64,000 nucleotides of DNA from assembly GCF_024347515.1 (NCBI RefSeq), contig NZ_AP025492.1, positions 2,294,001 through 2,358,000 of the forward strand, written 5' to 3'. Positions within the stretch are counted from its first letter, which is position 1. Each line of letters opens with the position of its first letter. A model generated the notes under the pieces. The model did not search any database. It worked only from the letters and a program-made list of their open reading frames with translations, and was not told the DNA's origin. The position numbers and the translations under genes were made by a program. The stretch is from Vibrio gigantis. Its GTDB lineage: Bacteria; Pseudomonadota; Gammaproteobacteria; Enterobacterales; Vibrionaceae. Shown here in pieces: positions 48,766 through 56,099 of the stretch.

Positions 48766-49614
48766 ATGTTTGAGCTGAAAAAAGTAGTGTCTTCACTATT
48801 GATGCCACTACCAGCAATGTTAATTCTCGCTTTTCTGGGTTTAGCCCTAGTGATGTTTACTACCAAAAGGAAGACTGGTTGCCTAATCACCCTTTCAGCC
48901 CTATGTGGTATTTTCCTAATCGCTTTCCAGCCAGTTTCTAGTCAACTTTTAATGCCAATGGAAAGGCAACACACCGCTTTTTTACCTGTCGACGAAACCG
49001 TCGATTATGTAATGGTCCTTGGAAGTGGTCATGTCGTAGACGACCAAATCCCACCAACATCAGAGCTTAGCCGCACAGGTTTGATGCGTTTGAGTGAAGG
49101 GATTCGTATTCTACGCCTTTACCCTGGTGCAAAACTCATTTTATCTGGCTATGGCGGAGCTACTGAAGTCAGTAATGCAAGAATGATGGCCAAGGTTGCG
49201 CTAGCTCTTGGCGTTGCAAAACCAGACATCATTTTACTTGAAACAGCAAAAGACACTTGGGAAGAAGCTCGTCAAGCTGCAGCATTTGTTAAAAACAAAA
49301 GGATGGTGTTGGTGACATCTGCGAGCCATATGACTCGCGCACTCAATGAATTCCATGCTGCAGGCATGAAACCATTACCAGCTCCAACCAACTACCTCGC
49401 TCAGAAAGGGGTTTTGCAACCTTGGAATAAATACATGCCTAAAGCAGCCTATCTTGAACAGACTGAGCGTTATTGGCACGAAACCATGGGATTGGTCTGG
49501 CAAAGCCTACGCGACTGGCTAGACACCAGTAACGATATTTCGGAAGAACCAGTTGTTGTTACTGAGCCTTCGATCTTGATAGAGACAGACGGTGAAGTTT
49601 CTGCGGCTCAGTAA
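48766..49614 (+). CDS. elyC: Envelope biogenesis factor ElyC (DUF218)
   Basis: 282 residues from ATG at 48766; the frame is open further upstream (to 48667), but MFELKKVVSSLLMPLPAMLI is the family start. Two transmembrane helices at the N-terminus (about 12-32 and 38-60) precede a DUF218 domain (about 80-260): VDYVMVLGSGHVVDDQIPP, ASHMTRALNEFHAAGMKPLPA and KAAYLEQTERYWHETMGLVW. ElyC influences peptidoglycan synthesis and the balance of lipid-carrier use at the inner membrane. It is divergent from cmoM and ends in a terminator shared with torR. Confidence 0.92.
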   Translation: MFELKKVVSSLLMPLPAMLILAFLGLALVMFTTKRKTGCLITLSALCGIFLIAFQPVSSQLLMPMERQHTAFLPVDETVDYVMVLGSGHVVDDQIPPTSELSRTGLMRLSEGIRILRLYPGAKLILSGYGGATEVSNARMMAKVALALGVAKPDIILLETAKDTWEEARQAAAFVKNKRMVLVTSASHMTRALNEFHAAGMKPLPAPTNYLAQKGVLQPWNKYMPKAAYLEQTERYWHETMGLVWQSLRDWLDTSNDISEEPVVVTEPSILIETDGEVSAAQ

Positions 49615-49722
49615 ACTCAACCTAATATTTCTCTTTGCCTTATGTTTAACTCAGCCTATTGGCAGGTGGAATCGCAAAACAATTCGTAGGCTGTCAGTTC
49701 AATAACGACAACCGAGAAGCAA

Positions 49723-49759
49723 TAAAAAAGCCGAGACATCAATGATGTCTCGGCTTTTT
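49723..49759. terminator. Bidirectional terminator between elyC and torR
   Basis: AAAAAAGCCGAGACATC-AAT-GATGTCTCGGCTTTTTC: a 13-bp GC-containing stem with A and T runs at either end, serving both converging genes. Confidence 0.92.
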
Positions 49760-49799
49760 CGTTCACATGTCGTTGCTGACTAAAGGTTCACGAAGAACA

Positions 49800-50513
49800 T
49801 TAGTCACCAGCGAACATGTAACCTTCACCATGAACCGTCACAAAGATTTGTGGGTTCTTAGGGTCAAATTCCATTTTTGCACGCATGCGACGGATAAGTA
49901 CGTCGATGGTACGGTCATTAGGTGCGTCTACTCGGTGGCTGATCATATTCAGAATACGTTCGCGGCTTAATACTTGGTTAGGGTAAGAAGACAAAGCCAC
50001 TAGCAGTTCGTATTCTGCTTTAGTCAGTTTCACCGGTTCGCCGTTTTTGCTTAACGCGCGACGAGGGATATCAAATGTCCACTCACCAAAACGAACCACA
50101 GACTCATCTAATGTTTCTTCTACTGCGCCCGCTGCTGTTTTACGAGCGGCAGAGATGCGCCAAAGTAGGTTTTTAACTCGAACCAATAACTCGCGAAGTT
50201 CGAAGGGTTTAGTAACGTAATCGTCAGCGCCCATTTCAAGGCCAACGATTTTGTCGATGCTATCCGTGCGTCCAGTAACTAAAATAATTCCAATGTCTGA
50301 TTGACTGCGTAATTCGCGAGTTAGCATCAATCCATCTTCGCCTGGTAAGTTGATGTCTAGCATAATGAGGTCAACGTTGTTTTCTTCTAACACGTTTCTC
50401 ATTTGAGCACCGCTTTCTGCTTCGCTCACTGTGTAACCTTCGTTCTGGAAGTACCCAACCAGTTTACTGCGGGTTACCACATCATCTTCTACGACTAATA
50501 CGTGATAGCTCAT
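49800..50513 (-). CDS. torR: Response regulator TorR (trimethylamine N-oxide response)
   Basis: 237 residues, OmpR/PhoB-type regulator. The receiver domain (about 1-120) has the acidic pocket VVEDD, phospho-acceptor Asp53 in LIMLDINLPGEDGLML, Thr in ILVTGRTDS and Lys in DYVTKPFELRELLVRVKNLL. The winged-helix DNA-binding domain (about 145-237) contains KLTKAEYELLVALSSYPNQV and VLIRRMRAKMEFDP, ending FVTVHGEGYMFAGD. The sequence agrees with TorR better than with ArcA: GYTVSEAESGAQMR, ILVTGRTDSIDKIVGLEM and LLWRI. The divergent neighbour is torD, which supports the call. No torS, torT or torCA gene is in the window. Confidence 0.85.
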   Translation of the reverse strand: MSYHVLVVEDDVVTRSKLVGYFQNEGYTVSEAESGAQMRNVLEENNVDLIMLDINLPGEDGLMLTRELRSQSDIGIILVTGRTDSIDKIVGLEMGADDYVTKPFELRELLVRVKNLLWRISAARKTAAGAVEETLDESVVRFGEWTFDIPRRALSKNGEPVKLTKAEYELLVALSSYPNQVLSRERILNMISHRVDAPNDRTIDVLIRRMRAKMEFDPKNPQIFVTVHGEGYMFAGD

Positions 50514-50552
50514 CTACACCACTTTTCTTATTTAATAGTTTCAGTGACCATT

Positions 50553-50562
50553 CTATTCATAA
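50553..50562 (+). promoter_or_regulatory. Possible tor box in the torR-torD intergenic region
   Basis: CTATTCATAA matches the tor-box decamer CTGTTCATAT at eight of ten positions and lies 40 bases upstream of torR. A second copy was not found with certainty. This is a weak inference. Confidence 0.3.
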
Positions 50563-50798
50563 CTCGTAACAATTCTAGTGGTACACGAGATAAAAGCCAG
50601 AAAGATGAATCTTTTTTGATACAAGACAATCTTAAACCTTGCTATTTATCGTCCATCGCAATTCAATATAGGCATTACTACTAACGAGTAACTTTGCTTT
50701 TCGCAAATAACCTTGTTATTCAGCCTTGGTGTGCTTCTACACAAGTAACTTCAAGATACATATAAGTAACACCGCAAGACTAAATCAGGATCTAAGAA

Positions 50799-51446
50799 AT
50801 GAAAGATACGAAAGCATTCAACGAGCAAAGAGCAGAAATATACTGGTGGCTATCAAGCTTATTCGCTAAAGAGCTCACTCAAGAAGAACTCGATCACTAC
50901 CACTCTGTTGAAATTCGTTCTTTCCTAACTGGTTTAGGCGAAAATCAAACACTAAAACCATCGATAGATAAGTTAGTAGATGCGCTTAACCGTCTACAAA
51001 CACGTGAAGATGCTCAGCTAGAGCTGTCTGCAGACTTTTGCGATCTTTTCTTAAAGACAGATAAACACGGCGCTCTTCCTTACGCTTCGATGTATATCGG
51101 CGAAACTGGCCTTTTGAACGATAAACCAGCAAAAGATATGGAAGAGATCATGGCTAAACACAACTTAGTGGTGAACCAAGACCTAAAAGAGCCAGCAGAC
51201 CACATCGCTATCGAACTCGATTTCCTTGGCAACCTGATCATCCGTTCTAACGAAACTGAACTTGAAGAAGAACTAGAGAAATCGTTCGCCATTCAACAGC
51301 AGTTTATTGAACAGCAGCTGCTTACTTGGGTACCAAAGTTCAATGTAAAATGTCATGACATTGATGAATTCGGTTTCTACGCTTCAGTCTCATCTTTGCT
51401 ACTCGCATTCTGTCAATTAGACACTCAATATTTAGCTGGTGAATAG
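50799..51446 (+). CDS. torD: TorA-specific chaperone TorD
   Basis: 215 residues, all-helical TorD/DmsD chaperone family. It should bind the twin-arginine signal of TMAO reductase TorA and hold it for molybdenum-cofactor loading in the cytoplasm. Seen: [20 protein letters not shown] at the N-terminus, [20 protein letters not shown] with the family motif D-x-x-x-[20 protein letters not shown], and [17 protein letters not shown] (the conserved E-x-x-D-H-x-x-x-E-L-x-F signature). A good site (AGGATC) precedes ATG. It is transcribed divergently from torR, and its substrate is not encoded here. Confidence 0.93.
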   Translation: MKDTKAFNEQRAEIYWWLSSLFAKELTQEELDHYHSVEIRSFLTGLGENQTLKPSIDKLVDALNRLQTREDAQLELSADFCDLFLKTDKHGALPYASMYIGETGLLNDKPAKDMEEIMAKHNLVVNQDLKEPADHIAIELDFLGNLIIRSNETELEEELEKSFAIQQQFIEQQLLTWVPKFNVKCHDIDEFGFYASVSSLLLAFCQLDTQYLAGE

Positions 51447-51487
51447 CTTATTGGATGACTAGGTAAATAAATTCAGTAGAATGTGAC

Positions 51488-51517
51488 AATTCACCCGGAT
51501 TTCTGGGTGAATTTTAT
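51488..51517 (+). terminator. Terminator of torD
   Basis: AATTCACCC-GGATTTCT-GGGTGAATT followed by TTATT: a perfect 9-bp stem 42 bases after the torD stop. Confidence 0.8.
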
Positions 51518-51551
51518 TGCGAGTAATTTCTAGTCAGTCTAAAATTGTGAC

Positions 51552-51559
51552 CGCAAACG
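51552..51559 (+). promoter_or_regulatory. Possible PurR half-site upstream of purR
   Basis: CGCAAACG matches the left half of the PurR box ACGCAAACGTTTGCGT exactly, but the right half (ATAAAAT) does not match. It would fit autoregulation of purR. The call is weak. Confidence 0.3.
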
Positions 51560-51569
51560 ATAAAATATG

Positions 51570-51648
51570 AAACATTCACGAAATGCTATGCTTATTAAAG
51601 TTCAGAGCATTTCGGTGTTAAGACAAGCCGCTCAATAGCGGTTTTTTG
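51570..51648 (+). ncRNA. Candidate small RNA or leader RNA upstream of purR
   Basis: A perfect 9-bp inverted repeat (CGAAATGCT at 51579-51587, AGCATTTCG at 51606-51614, 18-base loop) is followed by GTGTTAAGACAAG and then an intrinsic terminator (CCGCT-CAAT-AGCGG and TTTTTT at 51628-51647). This is the layout of an Hfq-type small RNA of about 75-80 nt, or of an attenuator in the purR leader. The torD terminator already closes the upstream gene. I did not find a convincing promoter. Confidence 0.4.
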
Positions 51649-51761
51649 TTTTTTAGCACTTTAGTACCCAAAGAGCCCTACAAATTTAAGCTCTTAGTTA
51701 GGTAGCTTAACGGCTACTTTATTCCGTACTTTGGGAAAGTAGCTTCTAATAGGATAAAACC

Positions 51762-52766
51762 ATGGCCACTATAAAAGATGTCGCTCGCTTAGCCGGCGTA
51801 TCAACAACAACCGTTTCTCACGTAATCAATAAAACTCGCTTTGTTGCAGAAGCAACTCAAGAAAAAGTAAACAAAGCGGTAGATGAACTGAACTATGCAC
51901 CAAGTGCTGTTGCTCGTAGCTTGAAGTGCAATACAACACGCACTATAGGTATGCTAGTGACTCAATCAACTAACCTATTCTTCTCTGAAGTTATCGATGG
52001 TGTTGAGAGTTACTGCTACCGTCAAGGTTACACTTTGATCCTGTGTAATACGGGCGGCATCTATGAAAAGCAACGTGACTACATTCGAATGCTTGCAGAG
52101 AAACGTGTAGATGGCATTTTAGTTATGTGTTCTGACCTAACTGAAGAACTAAGAGAGATGTTAGACCGTCATGCTGACATCCCTAAAGTTATCATGGACT
52201 GGGGACCAGAGAGTTCTCAAGCTGATAAGATCATCGATAACTCTGAAGAAGGTGGCTACCTAGCGACCAAATACCTTATTGAACGAGGTCACTCTAAGAT
52301 TGCATGTTTAAGTGGCCACTTAGACAAAGCAGCATGTGTTGAACGTATTGCCGGTTACAAGCGCGCACTCAACGAAGCTAAGATTTCTGCCGATGAAAAT
52401 ATGATCATCGAAGGCAACTTCGAGTGTGATACGGCAGTTCTTGCTGCAGAACAAATCGTTGAGATAGAAGATCGTCCAACGGCGGTATTCTGCTTTAACG
52501 ATACAATGGCTCTCGGCCTAATGAGCCGCTTGCAAGAAAAAGGCATTCGCATTCCTGAAGATATCTCGGTGATCGGTTACGACAATATCGAACTGGCTGA
52601 ATACTTCTCCCCGCCGTTAACCACCGTTCACCAACCAAAGCGTCGTGTTGGCAAGAATGCATTCGAAATTCTATTAGAGCGCATAAAAGACAAAGATCAC
52701 GAAAAACGTGTCTTCGAAATGCACCCTGAAATTGTTGAACGAAGTACAGTTAAAACGTTAAATTAA
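51762..52766 (+). CDS. purR: Purine repressor PurR
   Basis: 334 residues, LacI family. The start ATG follows AGGATAAAACC. The N-terminal helix-turn-helix and hinge helix are almost identical in pattern to E. coli Pur[21 protein letters not shown], then [15 protein letters not shown] and [11 protein letters not shown], with the hinge [12 protein letters not shown]. The corepressor (hypoxanthine/guanine)-binding domain shows [40 protein letters not shown] and [20 protein letters not shown], and ends [14 protein letters not shown]. It represses purine synthesis genes when purines are plentiful. A 245-base intergenic stretch after the torD terminator contains a terminator-like hairpin before the start. 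Confidence 0.94.
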   Translation: MATIKDVARLAGVSTTTVSHVINKTRFVAEATQEKVNKAVDELNYAPSAVARSLKCNTTRTIGMLVTQSTNLFFSEVIDGVESYCYRQGYTLILCNTGGIYEKQRDYIRMLAEKRVDGILVMCSDLTEELREMLDRHADIPKVIMDWGPESSQADKIIDNSEEGGYLATKYLIERGHSKIACLSGHLDKAACVERIAGYKRALNEAKISADENMIIEGNFECDTAVLAAEQIVEIEDRPTAVFCFNDTMALGLMSRLQEKGIRIPEDISVIGYDNIELAEYFSPPLTTVHQPKRRVGKNAFEILLERIKDKDHEKRVFEMHPEIVERSTVKTLN

Positions 52767-52791
52767 TTGACAATTTGAGTTTAATTTCATC

Positions 52792-52819
52792 AAGCGCACC
52801 TTTAGGTGCGCTTTTTTTA
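52792..52819 (+). terminator. Terminator of purR
   Basis: AAGCGCACC-TTTA-GGTGCGCTT followed by TTTTTTA: a 9-bp stem, 25 bases after the purR stop. Confidence 0.9.
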
Positions 52820-52935
52820 TCAGCAACCATAATGAACCCAGATGCACAACAGAAAGATCATTAATTGAAGCAACATCACATTTTGAAATATCAACTGTGA
52901 GCTTCATTCAACAAAAACTTTATTCTATTTAATCA

Positions 52936-53030
52936 GTCACGCACAGGGCAAACCACTCGAAAGAGTGAGACGCAAAGCTTCCGGCCTAAACCACTTGTTG
53001 GTATGGTAGCGGGGTTACCGATGGCAAAAT
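52936..53030 (+). promoter_or_regulatory. Cyclic-di-GMP-I (GEMM-I) riboswitch upstream of tfoY
   Basis: The aptamer runs CACGCACAGGGCAAACC, then ACTCGAAAGAGT, AGACGCAAAGC, TTCCGGCCTAAACC, and GGTAGCGGGGTTACCGATGG. It has the conserved A in CACAGGGCAAACC and the G in the GACGCAAAGC junction, a GAAA tetraloop with its receptor-type CCTAAA element, and the closing GTAGCGGGGTTACCGATGG. It is nearly the same as the Vc2 riboswitch of Vibrio cholerae, which precedes the tfoX-like gene tfoY. It lies about 120 bases before the tfoY start. An AT-rich stretch between them is the probable expression platform. Confidence 0.95.
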
Positions 53031-53149
53031 GCAGTAACTACTAATAATTTAGTAATTTACGGCTTATTGACAATTTAATTGCAACATTTTGCTAATCTCT
53101 CGGACCTGCTTATTTGGTGGCGTAGTTCAAATACACCGAGATAAATAAC

Positions 53150-53740
53150 ATGGATAAACCGATACTAAAGGACTCGATGAAGTTATTTGAGTCCCTAGGA
53201 AAAATAAAATCACGCTCAATGTTTGGTGGCTTCGGTCTTTTTGCTGATGACACTATGTTTGCTCTGGTTGTAAATGACCAGTTGCACATACGAGCAGACA
53301 AATGCACAACGAAGCAATTCGAACAACAAGGGTTTCAACCGTACGTCTACAAAAAACGTGGTTTCCCTGTCGTTACTAAATATTTCGCTTTACCTGAAGG
53401 CCTGTGGCAAGACCAAGAGAAAATCTTGGAACTCGCAACGACGTCTCTGGGTTTTGCTAAAGAAGAAAAAGCTGAACAGTCTTCTGCTAAGCCAACCCGA
53501 CTCAAAGATCTACCAAATCTTCGACTCGCCACTGAGCGTATGTTGAAAAAAGCAGGAATCGATTCCGTAGAACGTTTATATGAATCTGGCTCTGTAAACG
53601 CCTTTAACGCCATCAAGGAATCGCATGCGTCCTCTGTCAGTATTGAACTACTGTGGGCGCTAGAAGGTGCAATCAATGGAACACATTGGTCTGTCATACC
53701 GCAGCAGCGTCGCGAAGAGCTTATCAATCGCGTCAATTAA
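53150..53740 (+). CDS. tfoY: TfoX-family DNA transformation/motility regulator TfoY
   Basis: 196 residues, two-domain TfoX family. The N-terminal domain (about 8-100) has [20 protein letters not shown], then [12 protein letters not shown] and [15 protein letters not shown]. The C-terminal helix-hairpin-helix-like domain (about 113-190) has [20 protein letters not shown] and [13 protein letters not shown]. In Vibrio, TfoY controls the motility and type VI secretion response and is governed by cyclic di-GMP. The presence of a Vc2-type riboswitch upstream distinguishes it from TfoX, the chitin-induced competence regulator. It is transcribed as a single gene. Confidence 0.93.
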   Translation: MDKPILKDSMKLFESLGKIKSRSMFGGFGLFADDTMFALVVNDQLHIRADKCTTKQFEQQGFQPYVYKKRGFPVVTKYFALPEGLWQDQEKILELATTSLGFAKEEKAEQSSAKPTRLKDLPNLRLATERMLKKAGIDSVERLYESGSVNAFNAIKESHASSVSIELLWALEGAINGTHWSVIPQQRREELINRVN

Positions 53741-53768
53741 CATTGTCAGTGCAAACTATATACATAAC

Positions 53769-53797
53769 TAAGCCGCATTCACTGCGGCTTTTTTTAT
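53769..53797 (+). terminator. Terminator of tfoY
   Basis: AAGCCGC-ATTCACT-GCGGCTT followed by TTTTTTA, a 7-bp GC-rich stem, 29 bases after the tfoY stop. Confidence 0.85.
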
Positions 53798-53873
53798 ATC
53801 TGGTGAAAGTTAATCTATGCTTTGCCTGTCTATCTATACTAATGGTATGCATTGAAAATTTGAGGAAGTATCA

Positions 53874-54554
53874 ATGAGTAAGAAAATGATATTGGGTATT
53901 GTATTGGTCATAACGATCGTTTTATTAGGCATTAACTTTGGCCAATACCTCACACTGGAAAATGCCAAAGCACAGCAAGCGGTGCTAAATGACTATATTG
54001 GAAGTAACTTTATTGTAGCGGCAGCGACTTACTTCATTGCGTATGTATTGATCACCGCCTTTTCCATTCCTGGGGCAGCAGTTGTTACACTTCTTGGTGC
54101 TGCATTGTTTGGCTTCTGGAATAGCTTACTTTTGGTCTCTTTCGCCAGTGCGATCGGTGCAACTCTTGCCTTTTTGAGTAGCCGTTACCTGTTACGTGAC
54201 TGGATTCAAACCAAATTTGGTGACAAATTAGCGACGATTAATAAGGGTGTTGAAAAAGACGGAGCATTTTATTTATTTTCTCTACGTCTGATTCCTGTAT
54301 TTCCGTTTTTCCTTATCAACCTGTTGATGGGTCTAACACCGATGTCGGTGAGTCGTTACTACATTACGAGTCAAATCGGGATGTTGCCGGGGACTGCGGT
54401 TTTCTTGAACGCTGGTACTCAGCTCGCAGAAATTGATTCACTTTCGGGCATCGTCTCCCCTTCAGTACTATTGTCATTTGCGTTATTGGGGATATTCCCA
54501 ATTGTTGCTAAATGGTTGATGAATAAGTTTCGCTCAACACCCGTAGCTGAATAA
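53874..54554 (+). CDS. TVP38/TMEM64-family membrane protein (DedA-like)
   Basis: 226 residues, with about five or six hydrophobic segments. An N-terminal helix (about 5-25) is followed by the SNARE-associated/VTT domain: VLITAFSIPGAAVVTLLGAA with the family core, FGFWNSLLLVSFASAIGATL, SSRYLLRDWIQTKFGDKL, LFSLRLIPVFPFFLINLLMG and YYITSQIGMLPGTAVFLN. The conserved F-x-x-x-R-x-x-P element sits in the re-entrant loop. The proteins help keep membrane lipids or proton flux in order; the exact substrate is not known. It is followed 29 bases later by the DUF2007 gene, probably in one unit. Confidence 0.88.
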   Translation: MSKKMILGIVLVITIVLLGINFGQYLTLENAKAQQAVLNDYIGSNFIVAAATYFIAYVLITAFSIPGAAVVTLLGAALFGFWNSLLLVSFASAIGATLAFLSSRYLLRDWIQTKFGDKLATINKGVEKDGAFYLFSLRLIPVFPFFLINLLMGLTPMSVSRYYITSQIGMLPGTAVFLNAGTQLAEIDSLSGIVSPSVLLSFALLGIFPIVAKWLMNKFRSTPVAE

Positions 54555-54583
54555 CGCATATAGTCGAATAAGGTTCTATTTCA

Positions 54584-54901
54584 ATGAAAATCTTCAGTGC
54601 ATCGAATCCGACAGAAGCTCATATCATCTGTGGATTGTTAGAAAGTGAGAATATTGCCTGTGAAGTCCGTGGTGAGGGGTTGTTCGGTTTGAAAGGGGAA
54701 ATCCCATTCACGGAAGAAACTGACCCTTACGTGTGGTTATATGAGCCAGAATTGGCCAGTAAAGCTCGCACGATCGTTAATGACTACCAAAAACAACAAG
54801 ATTCGATCATCTATGAAGAGTGGCGTTGCGGTGAGTGTCATGAAGTCAACGAGGCGCAATTCGGTTCTTGTTGGCAGTGCGGAGCTAACTCTCCTGAATA
54901 A
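54584..54901 (+). CDS. DUF2007 protein with C-terminal zinc ribbon
   Basis: 105 residues. The N-terminal DUF2007 domain (about 1-68) is of ferredoxin-like type: MKIFSASNPTEAHIICGLLE, SENIACEVRG, DPYVWLYEPELASKARTIVN. After a short linker, four cysteines form a RanBP2-like zinc ribbon: WRCGECHEVNEAQFGSCWQC (C-x-x-C...C-x-x-C). DUF2007 proteins are described only as putative signal transducers. The added ribbon suggests protein or nucleic-acid binding. It shares its promoter with the TVP38-type gene. Terminator follows. Confidence 0.85.
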   Translation: MKIFSASNPTEAHIICGLLESENIACEVRGEGLFGLKGEIPFTEETDPYVWLYEPELASKARTIVNDYQKQQDSIIYEEWRCGECHEVNEAQFGSCWQCGANSPE

Positions 54902-54948
54902 GTGGACTTAATGAAGCCTTAACCGCTTCACCTGATACCTCCTCTAAA

Positions 54949-54985
54949 CAAAAACGGGAAGCTAACAATAGCTTCCCGTTTTTAT
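54949..54985. terminator. Bidirectional terminator between the DUF2007 and hydrolase genes
   Basis: AAAAACGGGAAGCTA-ACAA-TAGCTTCCCGTTTTTA: an 11-bp stem with A and T flanks between converging genes. Confidence 0.92.
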
Positions 54986-55016
54986 TTCAATTCTGTTCAG
55001 ATCACTGACTTAAAAA

Positions 55017-55814
55017 TCATTGAATTTGCTTTTGGATAAACTCGATAGAGTGCTGATTAAATTCTTCAGGATTTTCGACATTACATACATGCCCACAGTT
55101 AGCTATTTCAACTAACTCGCTCGACTCGTGCGCTTCGACCATCTCTTTAACAGGTTTGATGAACATGTAATCTCGCTCCCCCATCAAATACAAAGTCGGA
55201 ATCGGCAGCTCTCTGTCTTTGAAATACTTCATCAATGGGTTCACATCAGCCGTTAGGATAAACCAGCGTTTAAATTCTTTCTGGCACAATTTTTTGGCTT
55301 CACGGATAAACAGGTGGCGTGATTCTTTCTGACTCTTTTGCGGCATCACAACATAAGCAAAAAGGCTGTATAACCACATGTAAGGGATGATGTGCTTGCT
55401 AAGGTTACCCAACTTGATTAAGACTTGAGAGCGAGTGTTAAGTTTAGTAACGGCCCCCCCCAAGACCATTGAGCGTACACGGCCAGCAGCAAGCTCCGCG
55501 ACATTTCGAACAATAATAGTGCCTAAAGACATGCCGACGAAATGTGCAGAACGGATTTTGAGGTGATCTAATACTTTAAGAATATCAAGCGTCACCGATT
55601 TGAACGTATAACGATTCGAAATCAGTTCTTTAAGTATGTTGTCTGATTTACCATGCCCTCTCAAGTCAATGAGCAGCAAGTTGAAATGCTGTTTATACGC
55701 TTTGATCTGCTTGAACCAGATGGAGGAGCTACCTCCTGCGCCATGCACAAATACAACCCACTCATCGCTCGTAGGGTGAGTAAATGTTTTATGAAATAGT
55801 AAACTCTCAGACAT
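55017..55814 (-). CDS. Alpha/beta hydrolase
   Basis: 265 residues from ATG at 55814; the frame is open to 55856 but the fold begins after MSESLLFHKTFTHP. Alpha/beta-hydrolase elements: oxyanion-hole strand VVFVHGAGGSSSIWFKQ, LLIDLRGHGKSDN, the nucleophile elbow GMSLGT (Ser), acidic residue in LMGERDYMF and His in IANCGHVCNVENPEEF. All three catalytic residues are present. The substrate cannot be told; esters, lactones or acyl compounds are possible. It is transcribed alone, on the opposite strand from the DUF2007 gene. Confidence 0.87.
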   Translation of the reverse strand: MSESLLFHKTFTHPTSDEWVVFVHGAGGSSSIWFKQIKAYKQHFNLLLIDLRGHGKSDNILKELISNRYTFKSVTLDILKVLDHLKIRSAHFVGMSLGTIIVRNVAELAAGRVRSMVLGGAVTKLNTRSQVLIKLGNLSKHIIPYMWLYSLFAYVVMPQKSQKESRHLFIREAKKLCQKEFKRWFILTADVNPLMKYFKDRELPIPTLYLMGERDYMFIKPVKEMVEAHESSELVEIANCGHVCNVENPEEFNQHSIEFIQKQIQ

Positions 55815-56011
55815 ACCTATCGCTTTAATTATTAGAATGGAGCTATGCCTCATCACGAGGCAATGACTAAGGATATCACGCTATTAAGAACTTTAAGTGA
55901 TAATAGTGTCAAACCTATCATTAATCATATGAATATCTACCTCACCTGTTCTACCTGACTAAAATGAGTTTGCAAGCTTTGTCTTCGTAAACGTGATGTG
56001 CTCTGACCAGA

Positions 56012-56046
56012 AAACAAAAAGGCACTCTACAATGAGAGCGCCTTAA
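56012..56046 (-). terminator. Terminator of glgCA
   Basis: On the minus strand AAGGCGCTCT-CATTGT-AGAGTGCCTT followed by TTTGTTTT: a 10-bp stem with one G-U pair. Confidence 0.85.
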
Positions 56047-56099
56047 TTTACCACATGCTGTTATTGTGTTCCGGCTAGTTTTAAAACTGAATCAATAAG

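Noticed and set aside
49800..50513. Assignment of this regulator as ArcA
   Set aside because: The receiver and DNA-binding patterns agree better with TorR, and torD is the divergent neighbour.
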